A stretch of 64,000 bases of DNA from Ophiura sarsii (Eukaryota > Echinodermata > Ophiuroidea > Amphilepidida > Ophiuridae). This document shows positions 46,061-57,208 of the stretch, piece by piece. The position numbers were made by a program, and so were the translations under genes. Where the stretch lies: positions 24,868,234 to 24,932,233 of the forward strand of contig CM069456.1 of the NCBI GenBank assembly GCA_035610835.1. The letters run 5' to 3'. Position 1 is the stretch's first letter. Every line of letters begins with the position of its first letter. The notes below the pieces were generated by a model that was given only the letters and a program-made list of their open reading frames with translations, had not been told where the DNA came from and searched no databases.

Positions 46061-47606
46061 TATTAAATTAAGACTTTGATTCAATAGGTTGTTGTTCTAT
46101 ATCGTTGTTATATCAGAAAATAAATGAAATTATCTTTAGATGAATTATCGAATATTCACTTACTCCTTTTTGCATCGCTAACCTGATAAAATACCAGGTT
46201 TAAATCGTATCTAGTGCTTCAATAGTATAATCAGACTTAACAAAATATTCGATTAAATACATTTTGCGGTTTTGATTTCATGAAGCGATTCAATAGTGAA
46301 CCTTTCAATCCCTTGAGCACCACCTTCCGATTGGTCAGAAAGATGGACACATTGTTAGAAGGTGTATGTCCCTGGTATAGAATAGAGTTAACAATTTCGG
46401 AAACAGTATTTCTTCAATTGGTAATTCAAATGACTACGGTATATCTTGAAATTAACCATTCATAAACGTTATTAGATAAGCATCTAATGCTCAGGGAGTT
46501 TAGCATGTGTCATTGATTACCCGAGCCATACCAGCCAAACATGAGCTGATTGTAAACCAGTCCACCTTGTGACACAGCAGTGTCCGCTGTCTGACATAGG
46601 TAGAATGTATGGTAACTGTATCTGGAGAAGATATTGAGAATTAAATAATATCAAATGACATGATACAATAATTCATATTAAACATTATTGCGTGAGCAGA
46701 ATGATGAACGTAGATACTTCTCTTTCTGAAAAGATATTAAAAATAAGACAGATATGAGGAGATATCAGGATACGCAAATACTTATTAATTCGAATTCGAA
46801 ATCAGATGCAAAGAGCATAACAAGTAGTCTCGTGTTGTTCTTTCTGCCCGATGGCAGGTTTGAGTATGTGAAACAATTATTCTCGATCCAAATTTAGAGT
46901 TAAAAACTAAAACCGTCAGTTCTCTAGCAGCCCTTGATTATAGAATGGATGAATCCCTTTCAAATGGGGTTTCCACACCCACCGCCGATGCATCCTTATA
47001 ATTAATGTCAAAGGTGTACATTATACTGTTGTTTCAAAAGACATTAGAAAATTCAACGCATGCGCACTAATAATGCTAATGTCGATATGCGAATAGTTTC
47101 ATGATCCTGTAAGACCTTTGAGAAGAACGAATAAAATGCAATGAAACATTCTTAAAACAGCTAAAAAGTTTTTAAAAATCCCACTGGCTGTCAAACAAAT
47201 CGGTAACATTCATATGAGACAATATAAATCGATTAGGCAGAGCGTAAATCTAGAAGCACGATCACCCTCGTACGTGCGTGCCGGGGTGCGTGGTACATGG
47301 TTTTGTATCGTATTACTACTGTAGTGCGTCTTTCTACGTTTTTCCTGAGTTTTAATGCGGAACACTGCGCTGTCGCATGGCGCATCCTCCTCTTGGATAG
47401 AATGTTTGAGGTTATTCGATTGTAAACATAAGTAAAAGTTGTCATATGTGAGCAGTAGAAGGTATTCTTAAACAGCTACGAATGTTTAGGCAATTCTCAT
47501 TGGTTCTCAGAGAAATCGGCGTTATTTATATCATACAACTTAACACGGCGTACCTTCAAAGCGTGATGTGGTAACTAAAGTTTTCTTCCATGGCGTCGTT
47601 GTTCCA
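46061..47606. other. AT-rich DNA, no gene recognised
   Basis: I see no repeat family member or coding pattern. Frames at 46280-46465 and 47233-47445 lack motifs. Confidence 0.4.
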
Positions 47607-47852
47607 CTTAAAATAATACTACCGTACGCATTAATGTCAGACAATATAACACTGGTACGGTCTAAAACAATACCTTTTATTCTCTAACTATAACCTTATC
47701 AGATAAATGACTATAAAAATGACTATTTAAGAATGAAAATAATGGTATTGTTTCGATAGTAGTAATTTGGCGTAACTACGACGCCGCAAAATAATACTAC
47801 CTCCCGCATTTATAACAGACAATACAACACGGATACGGTCTAAAACAATATC
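47607..47852. repeat. Direct repeat, offset ~182 bp
   Basis: AAAATAATACTACC, GCATT, CAGACAATA(T/C)AACAC and TACGGTCTAAAACAATA occur at 47607-47675 and 47789-47852. Between them an inverted AATGGTATTGTTT faces AAACAATACC. Confidence 0.75.
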
Positions 47853-48469
47853 TTGAGCGTTCAGATATTATGGATAACGTTCAAAAAATTGTCAATAGCC
47901 CTGTCAGATATTTTCCAAGTTAATAGAAGTTTTCACCGAATAAAAACTTCTGTATGTATAGGCTTAGGGGCCATATCCAAACTCTCAGTGATTTTAAAGC
48001 ATTTTTCTACCGATTTTACAACGGTATTCCAACGGTATTTCGTTCTATTGTTAAAAGCATCGGAAAAAGATCGGTGATTAACTAGAGCCTCCCTACTTAT
48101 CTGGCGTTAACAATAGAACTATTGTAGTACTCTCGATCGCTCAATTAGTGAAGCAGACAGATGAAAGCGCGAAAAAGGTTGTGTTATTAAGCTGACTAGT
48201 GTTCACCCGACCCCCGTTGTGACGTAAAGAGCGACCCATTTGCCAGATTGTACACCTACCGGGTTTCTAGTACAAGTGCCAGGTTTTATCATGGCAGGTG
48301 ATAGAGGCTAATCGCGACACTCCTCAAACCCCGACTCAAACGAGATATGTTTGTAGCCGCCTATTCATTGCTAGGCTTATTGTAATCCACTCGTTAACGT
48401 CATAAGAATAATCCTCCTTGAAGTGGCCTTTAAAGACTATTGTTCAGCCGTGGATGATTTTAGAGTAAG

Positions 48470-48520
48470 CAGTACAAGCAGGGAGGTGTCAATGACACCT
48501 CCCTGGTGGTACAAGCATGG
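48470..48520. repeat. 27 bp hairpin flanked by a 9 bp direct repeat
   Basis: CAGGGAGGTGTCA, A and TGACACCTCCCTG at 48479-48505 form a hairpin with 13 bp arms. GTACAAGCA lies on both sides, overlapping the left arm. It resembles a minute insertion with target duplication. Confidence 0.65.
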
Positions 48521-49029
48521 ATAATGTTATCATTGAATACTAAACAATATGGGAGCCATTAAACATACAACGTGTTATTGTTTTCTGGTATAGGCATAAT
48601 GTGTGTAATCAAGTAGCATTATGAATCTTACTCCCCTAAATAGTGTCATTTTTCTGCGTTTTTAGACTATTTAAGAATGTTGCATACACTCTGAACGTGA
48701 CCTAATAAATAATAAATAAATAATAAATATGAAGAAATTAAGTAATTAATGTAAATAAATAATATATAGATTAATAATTATATCAATAAAATAGTATTAA
48801 GGCCTATTTATAATTAATTGATTGATAAATAATTAAATAAACATCAACAATTAAGAAAGTAAATACAAAATAAATAAATAACGTTAAAATTATGTCAATA
48901 TAAATGAAAACCCCGAACGGACGTATAATGAGAGAACAATAATAAATATTATATTTCGGCATACTTAAAACCCTAACCGACCTCTACCCAGACTCGACCG
49001 CTCTAAGTATAGAGCACAAGGAATATAAA

Positions 49030-49103
49030 CCGCCACAAAGATTCGAACGTACGGCCTGCTGATTGAGAGTCCTAATCTTTACCAACTGAGCTATTTCGAT
49101 TTT
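49030..49103 (-). tRNA. tRNA-like sequence (pseudogene or SINE head)
   Basis: The minus strand reads TAGCTCAGTTGGTAAAG, an A-box, and then CGTTCGAATCT, a B-box, at normal tRNA spacing. The acceptor and anticodon stems do not pair well, so I do not consider it a functional tRNA. Confidence 0.4.
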
Positions 49104-49212
49104 CCTGAAATCCTCAGCGCTTTATACCCAAATATAGTTCTCATTCAACTATTCCCTAAATACACACGGTATGTTGAACCATATTACTTTTGTTTGTTAT
49201 TGCGTTCACATA

Positions 49213-49285
49213 GCGCATATTTGGCTCAGCAATAGAGCATTGGACTAGTAAACCGGAGGTCGTGGGTTCGAATCCTATCACGTCT
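49213..49285 (+). tRNA. tRNA-like sequence (pseudogene or SINE head)
   Basis: TTGGCTCAGCAATAGAGC has an A-box with an intact D-stem. Then comes GGACTAGTAAACC, where the loop CTAGTAA would give anticodon AGT. After that GGTCGTGGGTTCGAATCC has a good B-box. The acceptor stem does not pair, which argues for a decayed gene or a tRNA-derived repeat. Confidence 0.45.
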
Positions 49286-49449
49286 TGAAATTTTATTTTA
49301 ATCGTTTATATACATTTTTTTTATTAGTTTTCGATATTGTTTATCATTTCGTGTAATTATTCATTATTGTTCGATTATAGTTTATTTTGGAATGTGGAAT
49401 TATTTTGGAATTATTTCATTTTAATTTTCCACTGACTGTTTAGTGTGCA

Positions 49450-49628
49450 CAGGGGCGGACTGGCCACTGTGGCGTTGTGGCGATCGCCACATGGGCCGCT
49501 TGGTTTTGGGCCTCTAGGGCCGGTTACTCAATTTTGTGACCGTGCGAAATTTTGTGACCGTGCGAAAATTTGTGACCATGTGAAATGTTTTGACCGTGCG
49601 AAATTTTGTGACCGTGCGAATTTTTTTG

Positions 49629-49668
<40 letters not shown>

Positions 49669-49828
49669 ACACTTACGTGAAATTCACGAGGTGACTGACT
49701 GGGGAAAAAATTGGGGCAACCTTTTACGAAAATTTACTACCGGGACGACATACTTCTGCCTGACATGGTCAAAAAGGGCCGCTTTAATAATTTTGCCACG
49801 GCCGCTTTCAGGTCCCAGTCCGCCCCTG
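49450..49828. mobile_element. hAT-type MITE, 379 bp, perfect 8 bp target duplication
   Basis: AGTGTGCA at 49442-49449 and 49829-49836 flanks the element. Its ends are CAGGGGCGGACTGGCC and GGTCCCAGTCCGCCCCTG. Inside are five units of about 18 bp around GTGACCGTGCGAAATTT (49533-49630), a 39-base C run (49630-49668) and a divergent right half. The 137-codon plus frame across it is a by-product of the repeats and C run (a poly-proline stretch). Confidence 0.9.
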
Positions 49829-50308
49829 AGTGTGCATGGCATCATGAAATGTGAATGAACTGCGGTATACCACCGAACTGTCCTACTCCTATGCAACAGG
49901 CCAATACAATAGAAACTCGTTGTGTGTTATTATCGATTGAACTAAACTTGTTACAAATGCCAGCCGTTATGTAATACAAATCAATGTGCCTGTATTATTA
50001 TTATTGAAATAATGTTTCGGTGGTGTAGGAAATAGGAAAATCGATTCAAGGACATGAGCCGACTGGCTTCTTATTTACATAACAATTGGCCTTTGCAGAT
50101 CATGTTCATAGACTAGCTAGGGGCCATTCAATGTAGGCCTAGGAGTAGTAAACACAATTATATTTACAGGACATTCTTTATCGCAGTGAAATTGCAAAAG
50201 AAAAAAAGTATCATTCAACATTCAATAAATATAGCGAACGATAAGCAATCCTGTCAATTTATAAAAACAAACAGTGTAATAACAAAACAGAAAAGAAAAC
50301 CATCCCCA

Positions 50309-50382
50309 TCCGCAGGATTCGAACCACTGACCTCATGATTGTGAAGCCGGCGCTTTGACGTTTGAGCTAATGAAGGCTATAC
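50309..50382 (-). tRNA. tRNA-like sequence (pseudogene or SINE head)
   Basis: The minus strand has TTAGCTCAAACGTCAAAGCG and then GTGGTTCGAATCC at tRNA spacing. Stem pairing is poor outside the B-box arm. Confidence 0.4.
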
Positions 50383-51465
50383 ATAACGTTTTGAAGAAAA
50401 ACATTACATAGGGTTCAAAATACAAATATCTCTTAAATCGGAGGCTAAAATGCTTTATATTTCGATTGGTGTGCATTTTTAATATGGGTTATCGCCCAAA
50501 AGTTGATTATATGCTGAAGGAGATTGTAATTCTGATTTCATTATAATGCATAACACTATTTTTTTAAACGATTCTAGACATTTCGTTCGTAAATAAATTT
50601 CACCATTACGGCAAATACTGCGCCGAACAATAGATGAATAGAGTGAGAGTAAACAATATGCTACACTCGTGATGGAGCGGTAGCTTAATTCATATTTCTA
50701 GACGACCAGATACATTGATCTGCGGTGAACGTAAACATTTTACGATCGGATTTAAAAAGCTTATAGTATTTCTTAAAGAATATAACACAACCTCCCTCGC
50801 GCTTTCATCTGTCTGCTTTACTAATTGAGCCATCGAGAGTACTACAATAGTTCTATTGTTAACGCCAGATAAGTAGAGAGTCTCTAGTTAATCACCGATC
50901 TTTTTCCGATGCTTTTAACAATAGAACGAAATACCGTTGGAATATCGTTGTAAAATCGGTAGAAAAATGCTTTAAAATCACTGAGAGTTTGGATATGGAC
51001 CCTTACATACTTTACTACTTGTGCTAGACAATATGGTATTAGGATGTAGCTCATTCAATTTTTCAGCTTCTCAAGCGTATTATTTGTTTCAATTGGTAAA
51101 GTGGATTTACATATGAGAATGCAACAGATTTGGGGAAACTCTTGGGTTTTTTAACTTCTGATGAGCGGCTCTCACTTCAATTTAATATAAATACTTGTTA
51201 AGAAGTAACGGATTAGGGTTCTGAAACTGGGTCGGAAGCTTTACTATTCTATCATTATCACGGAAGGAAGATTACTGTCACAATCGCAATTAACTAGGTT
51301 GACACACATCGACATTCACCTTTTATTTTGTGATTCAAGCATATTACATAACTATTACAAATCATGTTATCTCGTTTAGCGCTGTAGCAACATGTACATT
51401 ATAATCTGATATAATCGTGACTCACAGATCATATGACTTAGGAATGCAAAAGCATCGGAACTTAC

Positions 51466-51555
51466 ATTGTATTATACATGATTGATGATGTTGTGATATA
51501 AAATCCTTTTGAAATTGTCTAGTTATCTCGGGGAAATTTAATGGAAGGATCTTGT
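51466..51555 (-). CDS. Candidate internal exon (90 nt), unknown protein
   Basis: On the minus strand a pyrimidine-containing tract TTTTAAATTTCCCACGAG ends in a possible acceptor AG. Ninety open bases follow, and then a donor GTAAGT at 51465-51460 that matches the consensus exactly. Entered in the phase left by the candidate first exon at 51827-51896, it reads KILPLNFPEITRQFQK and onward to CIIQ without a stop. It ends in the same phase. I recognise no domain. No further exon was identified downstream. The model rests on splice-site shape and phase only and could be chance. Confidence 0.22.
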
Positions 51556-51826
51556 CTCGTGGGAAATTTAAAACGATTGGAGTATTAAACATAGGGCACG
51601 GCATTGCATAAGGCATGCGGCCTTTTACGATGATTATGTTCTATTGATCATATTTTCATTAACAATAGTAGACACAAGTTTCATCTCATTTTGTACATGT
51701 AGTAAATGTTGTATTTACCTGTCTCGTGAACATTCAATCCTACATCACGATAATCTGATATTCGAGATTTTCTTTACGTTTCAAATCAAAGTTTCTCTCA
51801 AGTAAAAAACAACGTAGTCACCATAC

Positions 51827-51896
51827 CTGTTGCTTCTGATCTTTTTAACGTTTCAACTGTGGATGGAGCACTCGTGCTGTTATTCTTAGTTGCCAT
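51827..51896 (-). CDS. Candidate 5' coding exon, unknown protein
   Basis: On the minus strand AAAATGG gives a start with a favourable context, followed by 23 codons reading MATKNNSTSAPSTVETLKRS then EAT. The exon then ends at CAG with a donor GTATGG at 51826-51821. The composition (N, S, T, K, E) is protein-like rather than AT-rich noise. The exon leaves one base, which fits the acceptor phase of the candidate exon at 51466-51555 across an intron of about 270 bp. No promoter element is visible upstream. No homology is recognised. Confidence 0.28.
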
Positions 51897-52198
51897 TTTT
51901 ACAAAATAACGTAACATTATTATAGATCGTCAACATATTAATAACAATTAGAGTTACATTAGTAATAATACTTATTATATAATTCATATAAGTCATATAC
52001 GCAATGTATAGTATATCAAACGAAAATACTTACTACGATTCATACATTACGTTATTTGTTATTTTGAAAATGTTCTATTTTGGTGGTTCAATTTAAAAAC
52101 AGTAGTAATTTTATAGTAATCAATACCCAATATTCAGTGAATGCGTAATTCGGCGCGTCAGAACTTCGTCCTTTTACGGTTTTAAGACTGGACCCAGG

Positions 52199-52603
52199 TT
52201 AAAGGGGCACTAAGAGATGTGTTGGAGGATGCGCCCTCAATTATGATAAAAACTGGGATTAGTATATTTTTATAATTGTATTACATGTATGAACTTACAC
52301 CTATAAGTATTAAGAAAAATCAGCCCTCTATGTACAAGAAAACGTCGATTCAAAAATGCTCGTCCCGCGGGACGAGCATTTTACGTCCGACAGTATCCCC
52401 CTGCAGTACGCGTGATACATAACGTGAACCATATTTGCATAGAGGGCGTTTTTCAATAAATAGTGATGATATTGTTTTAATCAAGTTTTGCTGTGTTTTT
52501 GCTAGTAGAAACAACAGTAATGGCCATTTTTAATGTTCATCTTGAATTCTGAAGTAAATTTTTAAACATTTAAAATTTTCAACACCACTTAATGTGCCTT
52601 TAA
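52199..52603. mobile_element. MITE related to family E at its ends
   Basis: TTAAAGGGGCACTAAGAGAT at the left and CACTTAATGTGCCTTTAA at the right form inverted ends resembling family E. The 405 bp interior differs (GGATGCGCCCTC near the left). A perfect 30 bp palindrome lies inside at 52353-52382. Confidence 0.75.
52353..52382. repeat. Perfect 30 bp palindrome
   Basis: AAAATGCTCGTCCCG is followed at once by its exact complement CGGGACGAGCATTTT, with no spacer. Confidence 0.9.
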
Positions 52604-52815
52604 GGTGTGCCAGTTTTAAGGCTCCATTTCTTCCTCGAATTGTTCACAGCTCAAGGACGATTACACCGTAGAATATAGTCCACCACATTGTTACAACGAG
52701 GCACTTTATACTGTCTGTAATTAATGCATGTTTACAACAACAAAATATTTTTTTAATTTTAATTTTTTTAAATCGTGTAGTCAAACTCTGTAGACCTAAA
52801 TGCACATCTACATTA

Positions 52816-53485
52816 TACAGGGTGAGTCAAAAAGACTGCAATAGTGGAAAGAAGCCATTTTGTTTTCAAAACCAAAATGAATTTTAAAACTTTTTAAACG
52901 TTGCAAGAATGATGTATTTAATCCTAACTTTGCGTGAAAATATGAAGTCAATATCATTTTCCGTTTGCCTTTGGTGAACCTTTTGACCAGTGCACCCATT
53001 TCACACGTTTGTCCACGAGATACCCAAAATATGCATCAGATCACAAAATGTGCCTCTCATTCAAATTTGGAAACTTGAGTTCGTTTGTGATGTTATTGGA
53101 ATTTGATGCATCCTTTCTTGTTTACATGTGAGTTAGCATATTCAATTATAATCATACCCATGCTATGAAAGCGTATAATGTTCTAAATTTTAATAAAAAA
53201 CTGACAATTTCCATTTTTTTGTTGGCGGGATATTCAAATATGAAAATGCAATGTGTGCCATTTCAAATGAAAATCACTGTGCTCGTGGACAAACAGGTCA
53301 ATTTGGTTGTGCAGCAAAGAGGGTCACCAAAACCAAACGAAAAATGCGATCGACTTCATTTTTTCACACAAAGTTAGGATTAAATACATCATTCTTGCAA
53401 CGTTTAAAAAGTTTTAAAATTCATTTTGGTTTTGAAAACAAAATGGCTTCTTTCCACTATTGCAGTCTTTTTGACTCACCCTGTA
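52816..53485. mobile_element. Mariner-type MITE with long TIRs, 670 bp, copy 1
   Basis: TACAGGGTGAGTCAAAAAGA starts the element and its inverse ends it, with TA on each side (52814-52815, 53486-53487). The inverted arms match almost perfectly for about 170 bp, through TGATGTATTTAATCCTAACT. GTTTGTCCACGAG is also repeated inverted further in. The short frames inside run from the arms and are not a recognisable transposase. Confidence 0.85.
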
Positions 53486-54433
53486 TAATCATCTAAACAT
53501 AAATTCAAGAATATGCACTTTTCAATGCCTCGAAAGCCATTTGTATATAAACATACGCAATTGCACACTGAAAAAAACCCAAGTGCTTTAGATTCAGATA
53601 CAAACAAGAGGAAAAGACGCTGTATACCTTTCACTTCAAAACACCACACACATGGAGAAAGGGAAAAAACATGATTGAATTACGGGAAGTTGCCTCAAAT
53701 TAAGTCGAAATCAGAAATTGTGGTGATTATTGATTATTTTATGTTTAAAGTCAAGAATCATAGCTCAATACATGATATATACAATATGAACTAAAACAAG
53801 CCAGTATGATTCAATATTAATTATCAATAGCAACATATGAATTTTGGAACATCTACATTAAAACAATGAACGGGCAATCCAAATCGCATTTCGGATGAGA
53901 TATTTGACGATTGATTTGGTACATATCTTATTCTTAACCCAATGTCTTGCCCTATGCTGATTTGGTCGCACCGAACATGCAACACCACATCACTTTAACT
54001 TGATTGTCTTTACTGCTAGGTTTAGTGCCTTGATGACAGCACTGTATTGGACCCGTGCTTCGCTTTTACTGCTGGTTTTTAAATGAAGCTTCCAGGTGTA
54101 TTCAGTGTATTGGTTCATCTCAGTTCATTGAATTGAATGAGACAAATTAACATCCGAACCGAGGGTTATATAAAAGAAAGGAAGTCACATCAAGTGGAGT
54201 GGCTCTTACGGTGTAACGTAACATCTGAAAGCAATTGTATAATAAATAAAAACTTTGGATGAAATATTTATAGATTAAACATAAAAAATACAAGAACAGA
54301 CAGACATTCCTATAAATACACCATACACACGCGTAATTGATGTATCCTCAGGGCATGAGCTTATTATGTTAATGGCTTTCACAACATCGTTCATAGACAA
54401 AGGTACAATCATCCATTTAGTGAATTTCACAGC
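53486..54433. other. AT-rich DNA, no gene recognised
   Basis: No repeat family member or coding pattern was seen. Confidence 0.4.
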
Positions 54434-54773
54434 TATAATATACAAATACGACGTAATAACTTTCACATTTGGAAAAACCTAGTTAATTACTTTCAAACAA
54501 AGTTAAATCTAAAATTTAAAAATAATCAAATTCAGTGACAATCTCTATATTTTTTTACGTAAAAGGACCTCTTGCGATGAGCCTTTTCTTCTGAAATACA
54601 ATTTAAAGGACTTCCACCATAACAAGTATATAATATACAAATACGACGTAATAACTTTCACATTTGGAAAAACATAGTTAATTACTTTCAAACAAAGTGA
54701 AATCTAAAATTTAAAAATGATCAAATTCAGTGACAATCTCTATATTTTTTAACGTAAAAGGACCTCTTGCGAT
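54434..54773. repeat. Direct duplication, period 195 bp, nearly identical
   Basis: 54434-54577 and 54629-54773 share TATAATATACAAATACGACG, TTTCACATTTGGAAAAAC and AAAGGACCTCTTGCGAT with only a handful of substitutions over about 145 bp, suggesting a recent event. Confidence 0.9.
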
Positions 54774-54958
54774 AACAAGTATTACAAAATATTTAACGTG
54801 ACATTATATGTAACACCGTTTTATAGAAAATTGATCAACTTTGGCCGCAGTACCATTTTAATGAAATTAATATGGTTTAATTGAGGGGGGATTGTGGTGC
54901 AGTGATTTAAAATCTCAATCTGATTATTGACACAAATGGTTCTACGCTTAACTGTGTC

Positions 54959-55195
54959 CACTTTCCACGCGGTTATTAGTTTTACCATATACGAAACAGA
55001 TTTTTCAGAAACCTTTACCAACTTTCAAGGTCTATCTCAAAATTACTGAACCAATACTAGGCATGTTTGTACTTATTTCAAGGCATTTCTCATGGTGAAT
55101 CCATAAACAGTAATGAAATTATTTTGACATTTTTGAAACATTTTGTGAAATTTTGGAATGTCGTCTGCAGACGCCTGCCGCGTGGAAAGTATTAA
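54959..55195 (-). mobile_element. Family A MITE, copy 9
   Basis: The left end CACTTTCCACGCGGTTATTAG has lost its TTAA. The right end CCGCGTGGAAAGTATTAA keeps it, at 55192-55195. The CTGCAG marker is at the right. Confidence 0.85.
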
Positions 55196-55336
55196 ATCAC
55201 ATGGTAGATAGTTAATATCCATAATAGTGGCAGTTTATCTTTCGGGCTGTGTTCCAAATTGATTTTCTTTCTAATTACTGGGTCCATCCCAGTATTGAAT
55301 TCGTCTTACGAGCTCTGAGTCATGGCTCAAGGACTG

Positions 55337-55680
55337 CAGTGTTGCCAACTCAGATTAGTTCAAAACCGCGGCCCAAGTGTCCTCTAAAACCGCGACCCGC
55401 GACAAAAATTGTTGTGTTCCCATAGAAAATACAGTGTAGCTTGACTTTTCCCTAAGACTAATAGTTATATTAGTCTCAGTTTTCCCAAACCGTGGCCCCC
55501 GTTTTTTTGCCCGCGGTGCAGGGGACAAAAGTAGCCCAATAGTGCGGCCAAACCGTGGTGTTAGCAACATGTCTGAAAAAAGTCTTAAAAAGTCTCAAAC
55601 AGTGTTGCCAACCGAGATGTTCCAAACTGCGGCCCAAGTGTGCTCTAAACCGCGGCTCACGACAATAAGTAGCCCAATTA
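55337..55680. repeat. Two direct copies starting CAGTGTTGCCAAC, hAT-like ends
   Basis: CAGTGTTGCCAAC occurs at 55337 and 55600, each followed by AGAT, GTTC and GCGGCCCAAGTGT. The first unit ends with GTGTTAGCAACATG, roughly inverse to its start. CAGTGTTGCC ends are common among hAT-like elements, but no target duplication is clear. Confidence 0.5.
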
Positions 55681-56505
55681 TATTACGATCCTGTGTACTA
55701 AGGTCATTATATCATGTGTTACGGTTGATTGGGGGAGAACCTTGTTGGTTACGGTCGAGTTTATTATCAAAGGCGCTAATCCGTATATAAGTTTGTCGTG
55801 GCCAGTATTTGGCTTTTGCATGTCTCAAGGATCTAATCCCCCTGTGCAAACGTCGGCGGTAATGTGTGACGCTTGGTCGAAGGTAGACTTTGGATTCTGT
55901 TGACGGTGAAATGACCAACCGGAAATCATAAATATTATGCTAATCATTAAACATGTTGATCCTCTCTGTGCTACGGTGCATCGTTCTTGGTTAGTCAGTC
56001 AAAGGGAAACTGTGGCTTCTAAAGCTCGCGATATTATCAACTTTGAAGCCAGGAATTCGCGCAGACGCAATGACTCGAAAGACCGGGGGAAGGACCTATG
56101 TTTCAGTTGGGTGGCAAAGTGTTGTTGTTTTTGTATTTTCAAGTGGGCGAATGCCCGGGGGAGGGAGGGCACTGACGTTGGAAAGGTGTTCAAAACACTG
56201 GAGGAAAATCGCGAACATTTTCATTACAAAGCCCCATTTTTTTAAAGACATCGATAAAATCAGTTTAAAAATATTTTTTCGTCATAAAAAAATCTCTTGG
56301 TTCAGTTCGTACTCTACCCTGAGACTAATATAAGTCTCAGCTCTACCTCTGTACCTGATCCCCTTTTTGATACCGTGGTCAATTTTTAATTTTTTTTATC
56401 AGTATTATAGGCGAAGTTTTTTGTGCTGGTATTTTATAACAAACTTCCTACAACCCTTACCCCTTGAAGTCTAATGGAATATTCAGCTGTTAACACAAAT
56501 ACATT
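55681..56505. other. Unclassified DNA with overlapping short frames
   Basis: Frames of 60-100 codons overlap on both strands at 55712-56333 without motifs. GC is somewhat higher around 55830-56170. No splice-bounded exon was convincing. Confidence 0.35.
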
Positions 56506-56710
56506 ACATGCTTACAAGAAATCAGGATATATGACAACAGTGTTGATGGAATCGTCGCTGTTCTGCTGACATACCGGCACATGCTTACAAGAAATCAGGA
56601 TATATGACAACAGTGTTGATGGAATCGTCGCTGTTCTGCTGACATACCGGCACATAACAACAGAAATAAGTAAAGAGATGTGCCGGTATGTCAGAACAGC
56701 GACGGAATGT
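56506..56710. repeat. 73 bp tandem duplication plus an inverted third piece
   Basis: ACATGCTTACAAGAAATCAG through GCTGACATACCGGC is repeated exactly from 56506 and from 56579. A shorter inverse piece (TGTGCCGGTATGTCAGAACA) follows at about 56679, so the end can fold back on either unit. Confidence 0.85.
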
Positions 56711-57208
56711 TTAGAAGCCATAAAGCAAATATAACGCTTGAAGTTGAAGACAATAGCGGCGTGTTAGCCCAAATACGCACTTGAGTGGTTTATTGGCTCA
56801 TCAATTGACGGTACTTGAAATTAATGACTAGATTGTCATCGCGCACGGGAAGCTACAGCCATTCTTGCCGGGGGGGCACTCATATGCCGTATCTACGTAG
56901 GCTTATATACAATGTATGTTAGCACAGCAAATATTTGAAGGCCTATAAGAATAGTCGTAGAAATTCGAAACTTAACTGGTATTTTTTATTGATTTAAAAA
57001 AATAATACAATATACGAAACCAGTCCCAACTGAATAGCAAAAATACTGGTTAAAAACTGTTTTTCTCGATAAAGAACTGATTTTCTCAAGAAAAAAATAG
57101 GTCTCAAGAAATGTGTTTTTTCCTCCTCAATCCAGTCATTCATTGTTGTCAAGGCCTACTGCTTTCCAATAAATGTGTGTACACCGCCCGGGGTACACCG
57201 TACACGTC

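Larger units (their letters stand above)
47968..51003. mobile_element. 3.0 kb unit bounded by ~220 bp inverted arms
   Basis: 47968-48189 (CCATATCCAAACTCTCAGTG ... AAGCGCGA-GGTTGTGTTA) is repeated inverted at 50785-51003 with few differences. The innermost part of each arm reads as a tRNA-like A-box (GCTCAATTAGT then GAAGC). The interior contains three further tRNA-like sequences, a hAT MITE and a small inserted hairpin, but no transposase frame. It could be a non-autonomous transposon or two inverted copies of one repeat. Confidence 0.65.

Noticed and set aside
49445..49858. Longest open frame (137 codons) with poly-proline
   Set aside because: It is produced by the hAT MITE, its 18 bp repeats and a 39-base C run. 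The composition has no protein family pattern.
49030..50382. Functional tRNA genes
   Set aside because: A- and B-boxes are present but acceptor and anticodon stems do not pair, so they are listed only as tRNA-like.
52808..52999. Transposase N-terminus read from the arm of the mariner-type MITE
   Set aside because: The frame lies entirely in the TIR arm, is mirrored in the other arm and shows no helix-turn-helix pattern.
55450..56340. Repeated AGACTAATAT-AGTCTC hairpins as a regulatory element
   Set aside because: Only two or three short, dissimilar occurrences. Consistent with chance in AT-rich DNA.
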